Below the pieces are notes generated by a model. It worked only from the letters and a program-made list of their open reading frames with translations. It had not been told where the DNA came from and searched no databases. From contig JAHRFD010000034.1 of assembly GCA_020882975.1 (NCBI GenBank), positions 1-47,851 of the forward strand: a stretch of DNA of 47,851 nucleotides, given 5' to 3'. This document shows, one piece after another, positions 37,414 through 45,406 of the stretch. This DNA is from Microcoleus sp. EPA2. Lineage in GTDB: Bacteria; Cyanobacteriota; Cyanobacteriia; Cyanobacteriales; Microcoleaceae. The position numbers were made by a program, and so were the translations under genes. The stretch's first letter is position 1, and every line of letters begins with the position of its first letter.

Positions 37414-37644
37414 GACAATGAAGGAGGTTTTCGTGTTCAGGTGCTATCGCCTTGTAGTCGGCGCAGTATCATCGCTTTAACACACCCGATCGCAGATATC
37501 CTCCACCCGCACTCGCAGAAAAGCTGATACTGAAATTCGTACAACATATATTCTGTATTCTGGAGAATAACTTGCAACTTGTCCGTCTATCCAGTATAAT
37601 GCCCTAGATATATAGAGAAAGTTAGTGTAATTGATAAGACAAAA
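37414..37644. other. 231-nt spacer between cassettes A and B
   Basis: It starts with AATGAAGGAGGTTTTCGTG, a good ribosome-binding site followed by a 15-codon frame that stops at a TAA near 37480. This may be a remnant of a further gene or chance. The promoter of cassette B lies at 37572-37600. Confidence 0.6.
37572..37600 (+). promoter_or_regulatory. promoter of cassette B
   Basis: TTGCAA (37572-37577), a 17-nt spacer and a perfect TATAAT (37595-37600) lie 45 nt upstream of the Trypco1-like start. This suggests that cassette B is transcribed independently of cassette A. Confidence 0.65.
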
Positions 37645-38055
37645 ATGGCGGAAGTAACCATAGATTTAGGCGAATGTGGCGAAATCCTGGTCGAGTCCTC
37701 AAGTGAAGTTGGTTTATCTACTCTTGACGACGATGGTACAGAAAAAACCGGATTTGGCGATACGCTCCGCCAAACTGGGGGGAAACTGAAGGTAGAGGCG
37801 GCAAAACTGCTTAAGTTGCCACTGAAGGGATTAGCAAAACTCTTTATCGCTTCCATTCCTGAATCCTCAGCCCATGACTTGTATGAGATAGACCAGTTCT
37901 CGGTTGAGTTCAATCTGGGCATTAAAAGCGAGGCGGGAACGAATGCCGGGGCCGTAGCCAAAATTATGCCAGAAGGCGCGTTCAAGTGTACTTATACCTG
38001 GAAGCGCAAGCCAACGCCGCCTGCATCAGGGTCGAATACTCCGACGACACCCTAA
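37645..38055 (+). CDS. cassette B, trypsin-co-occurring domain 1 (Trypco1)-like protein
   Basis: The 136-aa protein fits the small Trypco1/CU044_2847-type family that is typically encoded beside trypsin-like proteases: TIDLGECGEILVESS, a Lys-rich GGKLKVEAAKLLKLPLKGLAKLF helix region, then a beta-rich EIDQFSVEFNLGIKSEAGT and AFKCTYTWKRKP. The last 15 residues are Pro/Thr-rich. The family is thought to be a substrate or activator in protease-centred conflict systems; here the next gene is indeed a trypsin-like protease 45 nt downstream. Its own promoter (37572-37600) heads the cassette. No strong ribosome-binding site is visible. Confidence 0.78.
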   Translation: MAEVTIDLGECGEILVESSSEVGLSTLDDDGTEKTGFGDTLRQTGGKLKVEAAKLLKLPLKGLAKLFIASIPESSAHDLYEIDQFSVEFNLGIKSEAGTNAGAVAKIMPEGAFKCTYTWKRKPTPPASGSNTPTTP

Positions 38056-38100
38056 TGAATTGAATCAAGTTATTTGGATATGTGAATACCCTTTTAAGCT

Positions 38101-39378
38101 GTGGGGAAAGCTGTGCCCGAACAAGACGTAAAACGAATTGAGCAGTATATCCGCAATGCCACTGTCAAGATCTACATCAATGGCAGCTTTACGGGGACGG
38201 GCTTTTTCATCTCCCCGGAAGGCTATGTGTTGACGGCTTACCACTGTGTTGACTTTGAGGCGGGAAAGATCGAACTGGCGACCCCCTTTGATGGCAAAGT
38301 TGTGGCTCAATTGCAGCCGGAAAAGTCTTTACCTGCATACGATCTGGCGATTCTAAAAACCAACCACCAGCCAAGTCACTGCATACCCTTGGGAAAAATT
38401 ACACAGGATCGGGTGTCGGATGGAGTAGTCACCATTGGCTACCCCGCCAGTCACCTTGCTTCCAATCAGGAGGTGGGAACCTACAAGGGTTATATTTCCC
38501 GGTGGCGAGACGACGATCGGGTGGAGTTATCTGATGCCATCAAAGGCAAGGGACAAAGTGGCGGATCGGTTTATCACTATGGCACGGGGCGCGTCATCGG
38601 GGTGGTAACGGATCGCTACAAGGAAGGGACGATGGTGGATTCGGGGTTGACGACGCGACTGGATCGCTTGTTTGCCAAGTGGCCCGAACTGCTGGATCTC
38701 AACCAAGCTACAGCGGAACTATGGGATAGACGGTTGCAGGCGTTGCAACGGAAGGACTCCAAGCATCCAATTGTGTTTGTCATGCTGCCGGAAAATGGGG
38801 AAATGGCTCCGTTACGAGCGGCATTGAAAGCGATTTTTGAAGAGCAGTGGGGCTGTCAGGTGTTGACCGTGCAGGATCGGCACTATGGCGACAGCACTCT
38901 GGGGAATTTGCGTACCCACTTAGAACAGGCCGCAGTGTTTGTGGCAGATGTGAGCGGGGCTGACCCGGAAGTGATGTTTATGTTGGGGGCGGGGCAGTTT
39001 GCCTTGAGCCAAGTGCCGATGGTGTTGTTGACTCAGACACCGGGACGATTGCCTGCACCGCTTCAGGGGCGGGTAGTGGTGAGTTATGACGGGGCGGTGA
39101 CTGACCTGGTAGACCCACTGGAGGAACGTTTGAGCAAGATCGAACCGTTGCAGCAGGTACTCAACGAGCTGGGGCGAGAACACTTTCTTTCGATGAGTCG
39201 GCTGCAAACCTTGAGCCGCTTGACCCTGGGCGAGAAAACCTGGCAGCGATTGCAGGAACGCTACCCTACTCAGGAGGCATGGCAAGGAGCAAGTAGCGCG
39301 GTGGTAGCGAGTCTGCTGGGGGCAGAGGCAGATTTGGCGGGGGTCTTGCTAAAGCGGGTACAGGAGGTGGCGGGATGA
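38101..39378 (+). CDS. cassette B, trypsin-like serine protease fused to a TIR/NDT-like C-terminal module
   Basis: The 425-aa protein has an S1-type protease domain (residues 12-200) with the triad His48 (TAYHCVD), Asp81 (YDLAIL) and Ser153 (GKGQSGGSV). Residues 221-340 form a Rossmann-like domain with IVFVMLPENG, QDRHYGDSTLGNLRTHLEQA and FVADVSGADPEVMFMLGAG, resembling nucleoside 2-deoxyribosyltransferase/TIR-like effectors. A helical tail (355-425) carries YPTQEAW, LLGAEADLAGVLLKRVQE. The same two-part module ends the HSP90 protein two genes downstream. No signal peptide, so the protease acts in the cytosol. GTG 38101 or GTG 38113 (GGGGA upstream) is the start. Its stop overlaps the next ATG. 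Base composition is GC-richer than cassette A. Confidence 0.87.
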   Translation: MGKAVPEQDVKRIEQYIRNATVKIYINGSFTGTGFFISPEGYVLTAYHCVDFEAGKIELATPFDGKVVAQLQPEKSLPAYDLAILKTNHQPSHCIPLGKITQDRVSDGVVTIGYPASHLASNQEVGTYKGYISRWRDDDRVELSDAIKGKGQSGGSVYHYGTGRVIGVVTDRYKEGTMVDSGLTTRLDRLFAKWPELLDLNQATAELWDRRLQALQRKDSKHPIVFVMLPENGEMAPLRAALKAIFEEQWGCQVLTVQDRHYGDSTLGNLRTHLEQAAVFVADVSGADPEVMFMLGAGQFALSQVPMVLLTQTPGRLPAPLQGRVVVSYDGAVTDLVDPLEERLSKIEPLQQVLNELGREHFLSMSRLQTLSRLTLGEKTWQRLQERYPTQEAWQGASSAVVASLLGAEADLAGVLLKRVQEVAG

Positions 39379-40541
39379 GTCGTTTTCAGGATATTTACGA
39401 TGAAGCCGCTGAACTGTACAAAAAAGACCGTAGATACGATGCGGCGGTTACGTTTGAGCAGGCGCGAAGGATTGCCAAGGAATATCTGATGCCAGCAGAG
39501 GCGGCAGAGGCGGGGGTATGGGCGGCAATCAGTTGGGCTGATGCTGGTAATCCGATTAAGGCTTACAGTCTGCTGATGGAGATTCTTAGTACCGCAGAGG
39601 ATGATCTAGAACCGCTAGATCAATGGCGAGCAAAAAAGTGGGCTTCGCACATTTCTGTCTATTTCTTCCCCGAACTGGAGAGAATGCAACAGCGTTTAGA
39701 AACTCTGACTCAGCTTCAGCAGGAATATTCCATATTTCCGATCGCCGATGTCCATGAACTCACGGGAAATTTGCTTGAGCATCAGGGACAATTGCAAGCG
39801 GCCCTGACCGAGTACGAGCTAGCCTGGACAACCTACGATGACTTAGGTTATGTGAAGCATGAGAAGGCAAACCAGGCAGCCTGGTGCAACCTCCGTCTCG
39901 GCAACCTAGCTGCCGCCCAGCGCTGGTGCGACCTACTGGGCGAAACCGAAACCGAGTCGCCCAGCAGTCGCATCAGTTGGTACACCCTGCAAGCCAACCT
40001 AGCCCTCTATCGCGGTGACTATGCCAAAGCCGAAGCCCACGCCACCACCGCTGAAGAAAAGCAGGAGATGGTGCAGCGCGGTGCCGGTGGAACCTTCCCG
40101 ATTCGCGTTCGCACTCTACTGCTGCAACCCGACCTAGGCGACCCCGCCTACCCCCGCCATCCCGCCCGGTTTCGCCTGCGCCAACCCTTCCGGGGCAAAC
40201 CCGATGTGTTTGAGATTTATAATCGCGCTTTGTTGGTAGCCGACTATCGCCTCGCCTGCGTCCGCTACTGCCTGGGCGTTCCCCCCGTCGATGACGATTG
40301 GTATCAGCAACCCCAGCAACTCCCCACCCACTTACCCGCTGATTTTCAATTATCTGATTTCCAGCGACGGATACAGCTTGCCCGTCGTGCCATCCGCCGC
40401 GCTCTCAAACGAGCTGTCTATCTAGACGGTTGTTTCCAGTGTCACTGGCGACAGGCTGAAGTCCAACAACGGCAAACCCGTTTGGATGAAATCGTCAACG
40501 CTACCCAATCACTACTCGGAGGTTCCCCATGCTCGAAATGA
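39375..40541 (+). CDS. cassette B, TPR-like helical repeat protein
   Basis: The 388-aa protein consists of helical repeats of TPR type: YDEAAELYKKDRRYDAAVTF, then ELTGNLLEHQGQLQAALTEYE, LRLGNLAAAQRW and ANLALYRGDYAKAEAHA. The C-terminal quarter is Arg-rich (RRIQLARRAIRRALKRA) and could bind nucleic acid or acidic partners. No catalytic motif is seen. It overlaps the protease gene by 4 nt and the HSP90 gene by 13 nt, so the three are translationally coupled; it probably bridges protease and chaperone. GC content is high as in the protease gene. Confidence 0.8.
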   Translation: MSRFQDIYDEAAELYKKDRRYDAAVTFEQARRIAKEYLMPAEAAEAGVWAAISWADAGNPIKAYSLLMEILSTAEDDLEPLDQWRAKKWASHISVYFFPELERMQQRLETLTQLQQEYSIFPIADVHELTGNLLEHQGQLQAALTEYELAWTTYDDLGYVKHEKANQAAWCNLRLGNLAAAQRWCDLLGETETESPSSRISWYTLQANLALYRGDYAKAEAHATTAEEKQEMVQRGAGGTFPIRVRTLLLQPDLGDPAYPRHPARFRLRQPFRGKPDVFEIYNRALLVADYRLACVRYCLGVPPVDDDWYQQPQQLPTHLPADFQLSDFQRRIQLARRAIRRALKRAVYLDGCFQCHWRQAEVQQRQTRLDEIVNATQSLLGGSPCSK

Positions 40542-43129
40542 AGTTTGACTTTGACGGGTTAATTCAACTCCTCGCCAAGAACCTCTACAGCCAGAAGCAC
40601 GTCTTCATCCGCGAACTGATCCAAAACTCCCACGATGCAATTGTTCGCCGCCGCGCCATTGATGGCGACACCTACAGTGGCAAAATCAGCATCGAAGCCC
40701 GCCCTGACGATTTGAAATTCATCGTCCGCGACACGGGCATTGGCATGAGCCAAGAAGACTTGATTGAATACCTCTCAACCGTGGGCAAGGGCGCAACCCG
40801 CGTCGCCCGTCAAGAACAGCAAACCGAGGGCTTGATCGGGCTATTTGGCATTGGTTTTCTGTCTGCCTTTGTGGTTGCCAGTCGCGTGGAAGTCAAAACT
40901 CGCCACCTGAGAGAAGCCAAAGGCTGGATTTGGCAAAATTCTGGTAATAAGGATTACACGATCGATCCCTGTGAAATAGAGCAACCCGGAACCACCGTCA
41001 CCGTCTTCCTCAAAGGGGAAGAAGAAAAAGGTGTAATCCACAAAGAAGAAGTGGAAAAAGTGATTCGCCGCTACGCCGATTTCCTGCGGGTTCCCATTCA
41101 CCTCAACGGTAGCAGCGAACCAGTCAACATCATGCGAATGCCCTGGGAACGAGCTGGCATTAGTCAAGATGACTTTGAACTAGACACTCGAGTTTATCTC
41201 GAAAGAACCATGCGAGATAGTGTGCTAGAGGTCATTCCAGTTCAGTTACCTGAAATCAAGGTTTCTGGAGTTCTCTACATCACCCGTACTCGCACCATTC
41301 AGCGCTCCATTCCTCGCGCTATGCGCTTGCTTGTGAACCGGATGTTTATTTGCGAAAAAGAAGCCGAATTAGTTCCCGAATGGGCGCAGTTTGTAAATGG
41401 CGTAATTTGTGTCCAAGATGGTTTACTGACCCTAACCGCTGCTCGCGATAACTTTATTCGAGATGAAAACCTCAAAAAGCTACAAGTAGAGTTGGGAGAT
41501 TTAATCGTTCGCCACATGGAAAAGCTGGCTAAAGATAAGCCCCAGCGTTTTTCAGAGATTCTGCGCTATCACGACTGGAGTATTAAAGCCGCTTGCCATT
41601 ATTACGATGAGTTTTTTGATAAATTTGCTGACTTGCTGGAATGGCGCACTAACAAAGGAGTTCCCACTACCTATGCTGGAGACTTCAAGCCTGAATGGCG
41701 CACGTTGCCAGAGATTCTAAAATTATTGCCCAACCCAGAGAATAAACCTCAGTCATTGCCGTATGTCAGCAGCCATAGTGCAGCCAACCAGTATTTCCAA
41801 ATGGCTGATGCGGCAAAAACTTTAGTGGTTGATGCTGGCTATCCGTTTGAGGAAGAGTTAATTAAAGCTTACGCTAAACGGGCGGATGGCAAAATTAAGC
41901 TGGTGGCAGTCGATCGCGAAGACGATCCTAATGTCTTCCAAGAATTACAAGAGCAATCTGACATTAAACTGAAACTGCTAGCTGAGTATATGTCTCAGGT
42001 GATTCGGCCGGGTGGTACCGGTAGAGTTCGTGCAGATGTCCGATACTTCGAGCCTCAAGACTTGACTGCCTTAATTCGATCTACAGAGGCAAGTTCTGGA
42101 GAGATGAAAGCTCGTGAAATCATCAACGATCCAAATTCATCTTCAGATTTGCGAGAGATGGCACAAGAAATGTTACGGATGTCTCACAACTCCTCGATGC
42201 GTTTAGTGCTTAATGCTAGTAATCCAATGATACGCCTGCTAGCACAGCAGAATTTTGAGAACCCTGATGTCCTGAATATTATTCGAGGTATTTACAACAG
42301 TGCCATCCTTTATAACCAAGAATTGATGACCCCACAAAATGCTCGGATTTTTTATGAGCAGTATCAAGAATTGACGAGCCGCAGTCTCGATTACATCATG
42401 CAGCAAGAGGATTTGAAAAGCCAAACTGAAACCCTAGAGAAAGAACGGGAAGCTATCCGCAAACGCGACCAAAAAGGTGAAGAACCCAAGCATCTCATTT
42501 TCTTTTTAATGACTCCCCTTGCTGAAGCCTATCAAGCTTTCATCGAAACCGTTCGTGACGTGATTGAAAACCGTTTTGGTTGCCAACTTTTCGTTGCGAA
42601 TGACAGACAATATAAAGACACTGTAATCGACAACGTGCGTTCTCACATGGATCAAGCCCATGCCTTTATCGCCGAAGTCACCGATGCCAATCCCAACGTG
42701 ATGTTTGAACTCGGTGCCGCCCGCTTCGACCTGCGAGAACGCCCCATTGTCTTAATGCGAAAAAACAGCCAACAAGAACTTCCTGCCGACCTGCACGGGC
42801 GCATTTATGTTAATTATGCAGACAAGGCAAGTCAAGAGCTAGCAGATTATTTAGATACCCAACTCCGCGCCGACCAAAGAATTAAGTCCCTTCTGGAGAA
42901 GAAAGGCCGCGAGCGATATATTTCTCCTAAATTCCTCAAAGACGTTTCTCGTTTTCCTTACATCGAAGCGAAATTCTGGCAAGATTTAGCTGACCTTTAC
43001 CCAACAAAAGAAGCATGGCATCAGGCTTCTGAAGATAAAATTAAGACTCTATTGGGCAGAGAGAATCAGGATTTGGCTAAGGTAGTTTTGACTCGAATTC
43101 AAGAAGGCATTGCAGGAGTACAGCAATGA
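40529..43129 (+). CDS. cassette B, HSP90-type ATPase with TIR/NDT-like C-terminal module
   Basis: The 866-aa protein starts with an HtpG/GHKL ATPase domain: ELIQNSHDAI (Glu29, Asn33, Asp36), DTGIGM at 68-73, and GLFGIGFLSAF at 104-114. A middle domain resembling that of HSP90 follows to about 340. The region about 340-640 is unassigned and helical. Residues about 652-775 repeat the TIR/NDT-like domain of the protease gene (HLIFFLMTPLAEAY, ANDRQYKDTVIDNVRSHMDQA, FIAEVTDANPNVMFELGAA), and the end carries the same helical tail (YPTKEAW, LLGRENQDLAKVVLTRIQE). It is not the housekeeping HtpG: the C-terminal dimerisation domain is replaced. GGAGG lies 6 nt before the ATG. Confidence 0.88.
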   Translation: MLEMKFDFDGLIQLLAKNLYSQKHVFIRELIQNSHDAIVRRRAIDGDTYSGKISIEARPDDLKFIVRDTGIGMSQEDLIEYLSTVGKGATRVARQEQQTEGLIGLFGIGFLSAFVVASRVEVKTRHLREAKGWIWQNSGNKDYTIDPCEIEQPGTTVTVFLKGEEEKGVIHKEEVEKVIRRYADFLRVPIHLNGSSEPVNIMRMPWERAGISQDDFELDTRVYLERTMRDSVLEVIPVQLPEIKVSGVLYITRTRTIQRSIPRAMRLLVNRMFICEKEAELVPEWAQFVNGVICVQDGLLTLTAARDNFIRDENLKKLQVELGDLIVRHMEKLAKDKPQRFSEILRYHDWSIKAACHYYDEFFDKFADLLEWRTNKGVPTTYAGDFKPEWRTLPEILKLLPNPENKPQSLPYVSSHSAANQYFQMADAAKTLVVDAGYPFEEELIKAYAKRADGKIKLVAVDREDDPNVFQELQEQSDIKLKLLAEYMSQVIRPGGTGRVRADVRYFEPQDLTALIRSTEASSGEMKAREIINDPNSSSDLREMAQEMLRMSHNSSMRLVLNASNPMIRLLAQQNFENPDVLNIIRGIYNSAILYNQELMTPQNARIFYEQYQELTSRSLDYIMQQEDLKSQTETLEKEREAIRKRDQKGEEPKHLIFFLMTPLAEAYQAFIETVRDVIENRFGCQLFVANDRQYKDTVIDNVRSHMDQAHAFIAEVTDANPNVMFELGAARFDLRERPIVLMRKNSQQELPADLHGRIYVNYADKASQELADYLDTQLRADQRIKSLLEKKGRERYISPKFLKDVSRFPYIEAKFWQDLADLYPTKEAWHQASEDKIKTLLGRENQDLAKVVLTRIQEGIAGVQQ

Positions 43130-43302
43130 TAAATTGTTGATTTCCATCCAAAAATTTTTGCTTTCAAGTCATCCCTACCGATATTTTCATAGAAGCTAGT
43201 ATTTTTGGCTAATTATATCTTTTACAAAGAGGATGCAGAGGCATAGAATAGAGAGATGTTCGCAAAACATACCTGTTGGATTTAGTTTTTTAACCAAAAA
43301 AT

Positions 43303-43761
43303 ATGACAGTCAAAGTAGGAGATATCGCGCCGGATTTCACCTTAACCTCGCAAACTGGCTCATCGGTCAGCCTCAAAGATTTTCGGGGTCAAAAAAATGT
43401 TATCGTTTACTTCTATCCCAAAGACGACACACCCGGATGTACCGCAGAAGCTTGCGCTTTTCGTGATAGTTATCAAGTTTTTCAAGACGCCGGTGCAGAA
43501 GTAATTGGGATTAGCGATGATTCCCAGCAGTCTCACCAGAAATTCGCCACTAAATATCAGTTACCTTTTACATTATTGAGCGATACTGGTAATAAAGTTA
43601 GGCAATTATATGGCGTTCCTGCTACACTGTGGATTATGCCCGGTCGAGTAACTTATGTGATTGATAAACAAGGTGTTGTCAAGCATATTTTTGACTCGAT
43701 GTTGGATTTTAAAGCCCACGTTGCAGAGTCTCTCAAAACTTTGGAAGGTATTAAAAGTTAG
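43303..43761 (+). CDS. bcp: PrxQ/Bcp-type thiol peroxidase
   Basis: The 152-aa peroxiredoxin has the peroxidatic Cys46 in PKDDTPGCTAEAC and the resolving Cys51 five residues later, the PrxQ arrangement. It also has FYPKDDTP, VIGISDDSQQSHQKFATKYQLPFTLLSD and the thioredoxin-fold C-terminus. It reduces hydrogen peroxide and organic peroxides with electrons from thioredoxin. No signal peptide, so it is cytosolic. It forms the conserved right flank of the accessory island. It converges with the hibernation factor gene; a terminator hairpin lies between them. Confidence 0.95.
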   Translation: MTVKVGDIAPDFTLTSQTGSSVSLKDFRGQKNVIVYFYPKDDTPGCTAEACAFRDSYQVFQDAGAEVIGISDDSQQSHQKFATKYQLPFTLLSDTGNKVRQLYGVPATLWIMPGRVTYVIDKQGVVKHIFDSMLDFKAHVAESLKTLEGIKS

Positions 43762-43769
43762 ATATGATT

Positions 43770-43815
43770 GGATCGGAATGATTTAACCGCAGAGAGCGCA
43801 GAGAACACAGAGGAA
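43770..43815. repeat. dispersed repeat copy (reverse orientation)
   Basis: GGATCGGAATGATTTAACC followed by GCAGAGAGCGCAGAGAACACAGAGG is the reverse complement of the composite at 46925-46985, with small differences. It lies between the converging bcp and hpf genes. Confidence 0.65.
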
Positions 43816-43834
43816 GAGAAGAGGTAGAGTAAGA

Positions 43835-43862
43835 CAAAGAGAGGAGTTGAGTCCTCTCTTTG
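43835..43862. terminator. bidirectional terminator between bcp and the hibernation factor gene
   Basis: CAAAGAGAGGA (43835-43845) and TCCTCTCTTTG (43852-43862) form a perfect 11-bp stem with a GTTGAG loop. The A/T ends fit a terminator for both converging genes. A dispersed AACCGCAGAGAGCGCAGAG repeat lies at 43782-43815. Confidence 0.75.
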
Positions 43863-43876
43863 CTATTAGCAATTAT

Positions 43877-44530
43877 CTAACCTTTCGCGGCAACTGATTT
43901 TTCAGGTGCAGCGTTGTGGGCAGTTTTGCCATTTTTACCATTAGTATGACCGTTGGCATTCCGAGGTTGAATTACTCCATAGCCACCGTGACTTTTGCGT
44001 TCGTAGAGCACGTTGATTTCGTTAGTTTCGGCATTGCGGAACATATAAAAATCGTGGTCGATAATCTGCAATTGTTCTAAAGCTTCTTGCACAGTCATCG
44101 GAGGCATGGCAAAATACTTAGTCCGTACCACCTCGGCTGGAAGTTCGGGAGTGCGATCGCCTATCAAATCCACAACCACAGGAAGTTCATCGACCACAGC
44201 TACGGTTTTAGCATTGGTAGTGGTTTTGTTGTCCTGACGTTTTTCCTTAAATTTCCTCAGTTGGCGAGCTATTTTGTCGGCAACTAAATCTATACTGGCA
44301 TAGAGGCTTTCCGTACTTTCTTCAGCCCGAATTACGCTGCCATTAGCATAAATTGTCACCTCAGCAGTCTGCTTAGGATTAATCCTGGGGTTACGAGCCA
44401 CCGATAGATGTATGTCCACTTCTGTAGTCAAACTTTGAAAATGGCTAACCGCCTTTTCCACTTTTTGATTGACGTACTCGCGAATCGCATCGGTGATTTC
44501 TATATTTTTACCCTGGATAACAAGCTTCAT
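43877..44530 (-). CDS. hpf: long-form ribosome hibernation promoting factor (LrtA-type)
   Basis: The 217-aa protein is the long HPF/LrtA form. Residues 1-100 are the S30AE domain ([19 protein letters not shown], then a beta-alpha region ending in [12 protein letters not shown]) that binds the 30S subunit. A linker leads to the C-terminal dimerisation domain ([38 protein letters not shown]). It dimerises ribosomes into 100S particles in the dark or stationary phase. GGGAGG lies 7 nt before the ATG. A TTGTAG-N17-TATAAA pair (minus strand, 44591-44563) is a plausible promoter. Confidence 0.94.
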   Translation of the reverse strand: MKLVIQGKNIEITDAIREYVNQKVEKAVSHFQSLTTEVDIHLSVARNPRINPKQTAEVTIYANGSVIRAEESTESLYASIDLVADKIARQLRKFKEKRQDNKTTTNAKTVAVVDELPVVVDLIGDRTPELPAEVVRTKYFAMPPMTVQEALEQLQIIDHDFYMFRNAETNEINVLYERKSHGGYGVIQPRNANGHTNGKNGKTAHNAAPEKSVAAKG

Positions 44531-44562
44531 AGAGCTCCCTCCCTTCTCTAACGTGGGTATAG

Positions 44563-44591
44563 TTTATACAATAGCACTTTGTATTCTACAA
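44563..44591 (-). promoter_or_regulatory. promoter of the hibernation factor gene
   Basis: On the minus strand TTGTAG (44591-44586), a 17-nt spacer and TATAAA (44568-44563) precede the hpf start by about 33 nt. In Synechococcus/Synechocystis lrtA is light-repressed with a long leader; no such leader structure is apparent here. Confidence 0.5.
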
Positions 44592-44680
44592 AACACTCAT
44601 CTTGAAAATCTTTTTAATCTGTTGACAATTCTTAATTTTAACTAGGTATATTTTCAGTAAAAACACTCTTGATTTTTTTC

Positions 44681-45355
44681 ATGATTTTCCCTTCTTTTCC
44701 TCAAGATCTACATTCTCCATCCTGCTTGCTCCTTGACTGGGGACAAGTACCCTACTCCCAAGCTTGGGAAGCTCAGCAACAACTGGTGCAAGAGCGCCGC
44801 GATAATCCAGATTTGCCCGATGTGCTGATTTTGCTGGAACATCCGCCTGTGTACACCTTGGGACAGGGGGCGAAACTGGAATTTCTGAAATTTGACGGCG
44901 AAACTGCGCCGGAATTGCACCGAGTCGAGCGAGGCGGTGAGGTGACTTACCATTGTCCAGGTCAGTTGGTGGGCTATCCGATTTTGAATTTGCGCCGTCA
45001 CCAGCAGGATTTGCACTGGTATTTGCGACAGTTGGAGGAGGTGCTGCTGAGGGTGCTGGCTGTTTTGGGGCTTTCGGGTGAGCGGGTGCCGGGGATGACT
45101 GGGGTTTGGGTTGATGGGTACAAAGTAGCTGCGATCGGGATTAAGGTTAGTCGCTGGATTACTATGCACGGTTTTGCTTTAAATGTTTGCCCGGATTTGG
45201 CTGGTTTTGGGCAAATTGTACCTTGCGGGATTCCCGATAAGCCTGTGGGGAGTTTGGAGCAGTTTATTCCTGGAATTGAGGTCGATCGGGTTCGGGCGAT
45301 CGTGGTGGCGGAGTTTGCACAAGTATTTGGGGTGGAATTTATGCCAGATGTCTAA
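44681..45355 (+). CDS. lipB: octanoyltransferase LipB
   Basis: The protein transfers octanoate from octanoyl-ACP to lipoate-dependent enzymes. Signature motifs are [38 protein letters not shown] containing the catalytic Lys in [16 protein letters not shown] and the catalytic Cys in [13 protein letters not shown] use ATG 44681, because the longer frame begins with TTG at 44669. TTGACA at about 44622 may be part of its promoter but the spacing to TATATT is long. About 224 aa, the normal family length. It is followed by the monooxygenase gene after 51 nt. Confidence 0.94.
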   Translation: MIFPSFPQDLHSPSCLLLDWGQVPYSQAWEAQQQLVQERRDNPDLPDVLILLEHPPVYTLGQGAKLEFLKFDGETAPELHRVERGGEVTYHCPGQLVGYPILNLRRHQQDLHWYLRQLEEVLLRVLAVLGLSGERVPGMTGVWVDGYKVAAIGIKVSRWITMHGFALNVCPDLAGFGQIVPCGIPDKPVGSLEQFIPGIEVDRVRAIVVAEFAQVFGVEFMPDV

Positions 45356-45406
45356 TATATTTAAATCAAAAACCCTCGTCAGTCTCAACTTGAAAAAATA
45401 GAAATC

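Noticed and set aside
40529..41600. Housekeeping HtpG
   Set aside because: The ATPase domain is HSP90-like, but the C-terminal half is replaced by the TIR/NDT-like module and the gene is embedded in a protease cassette.
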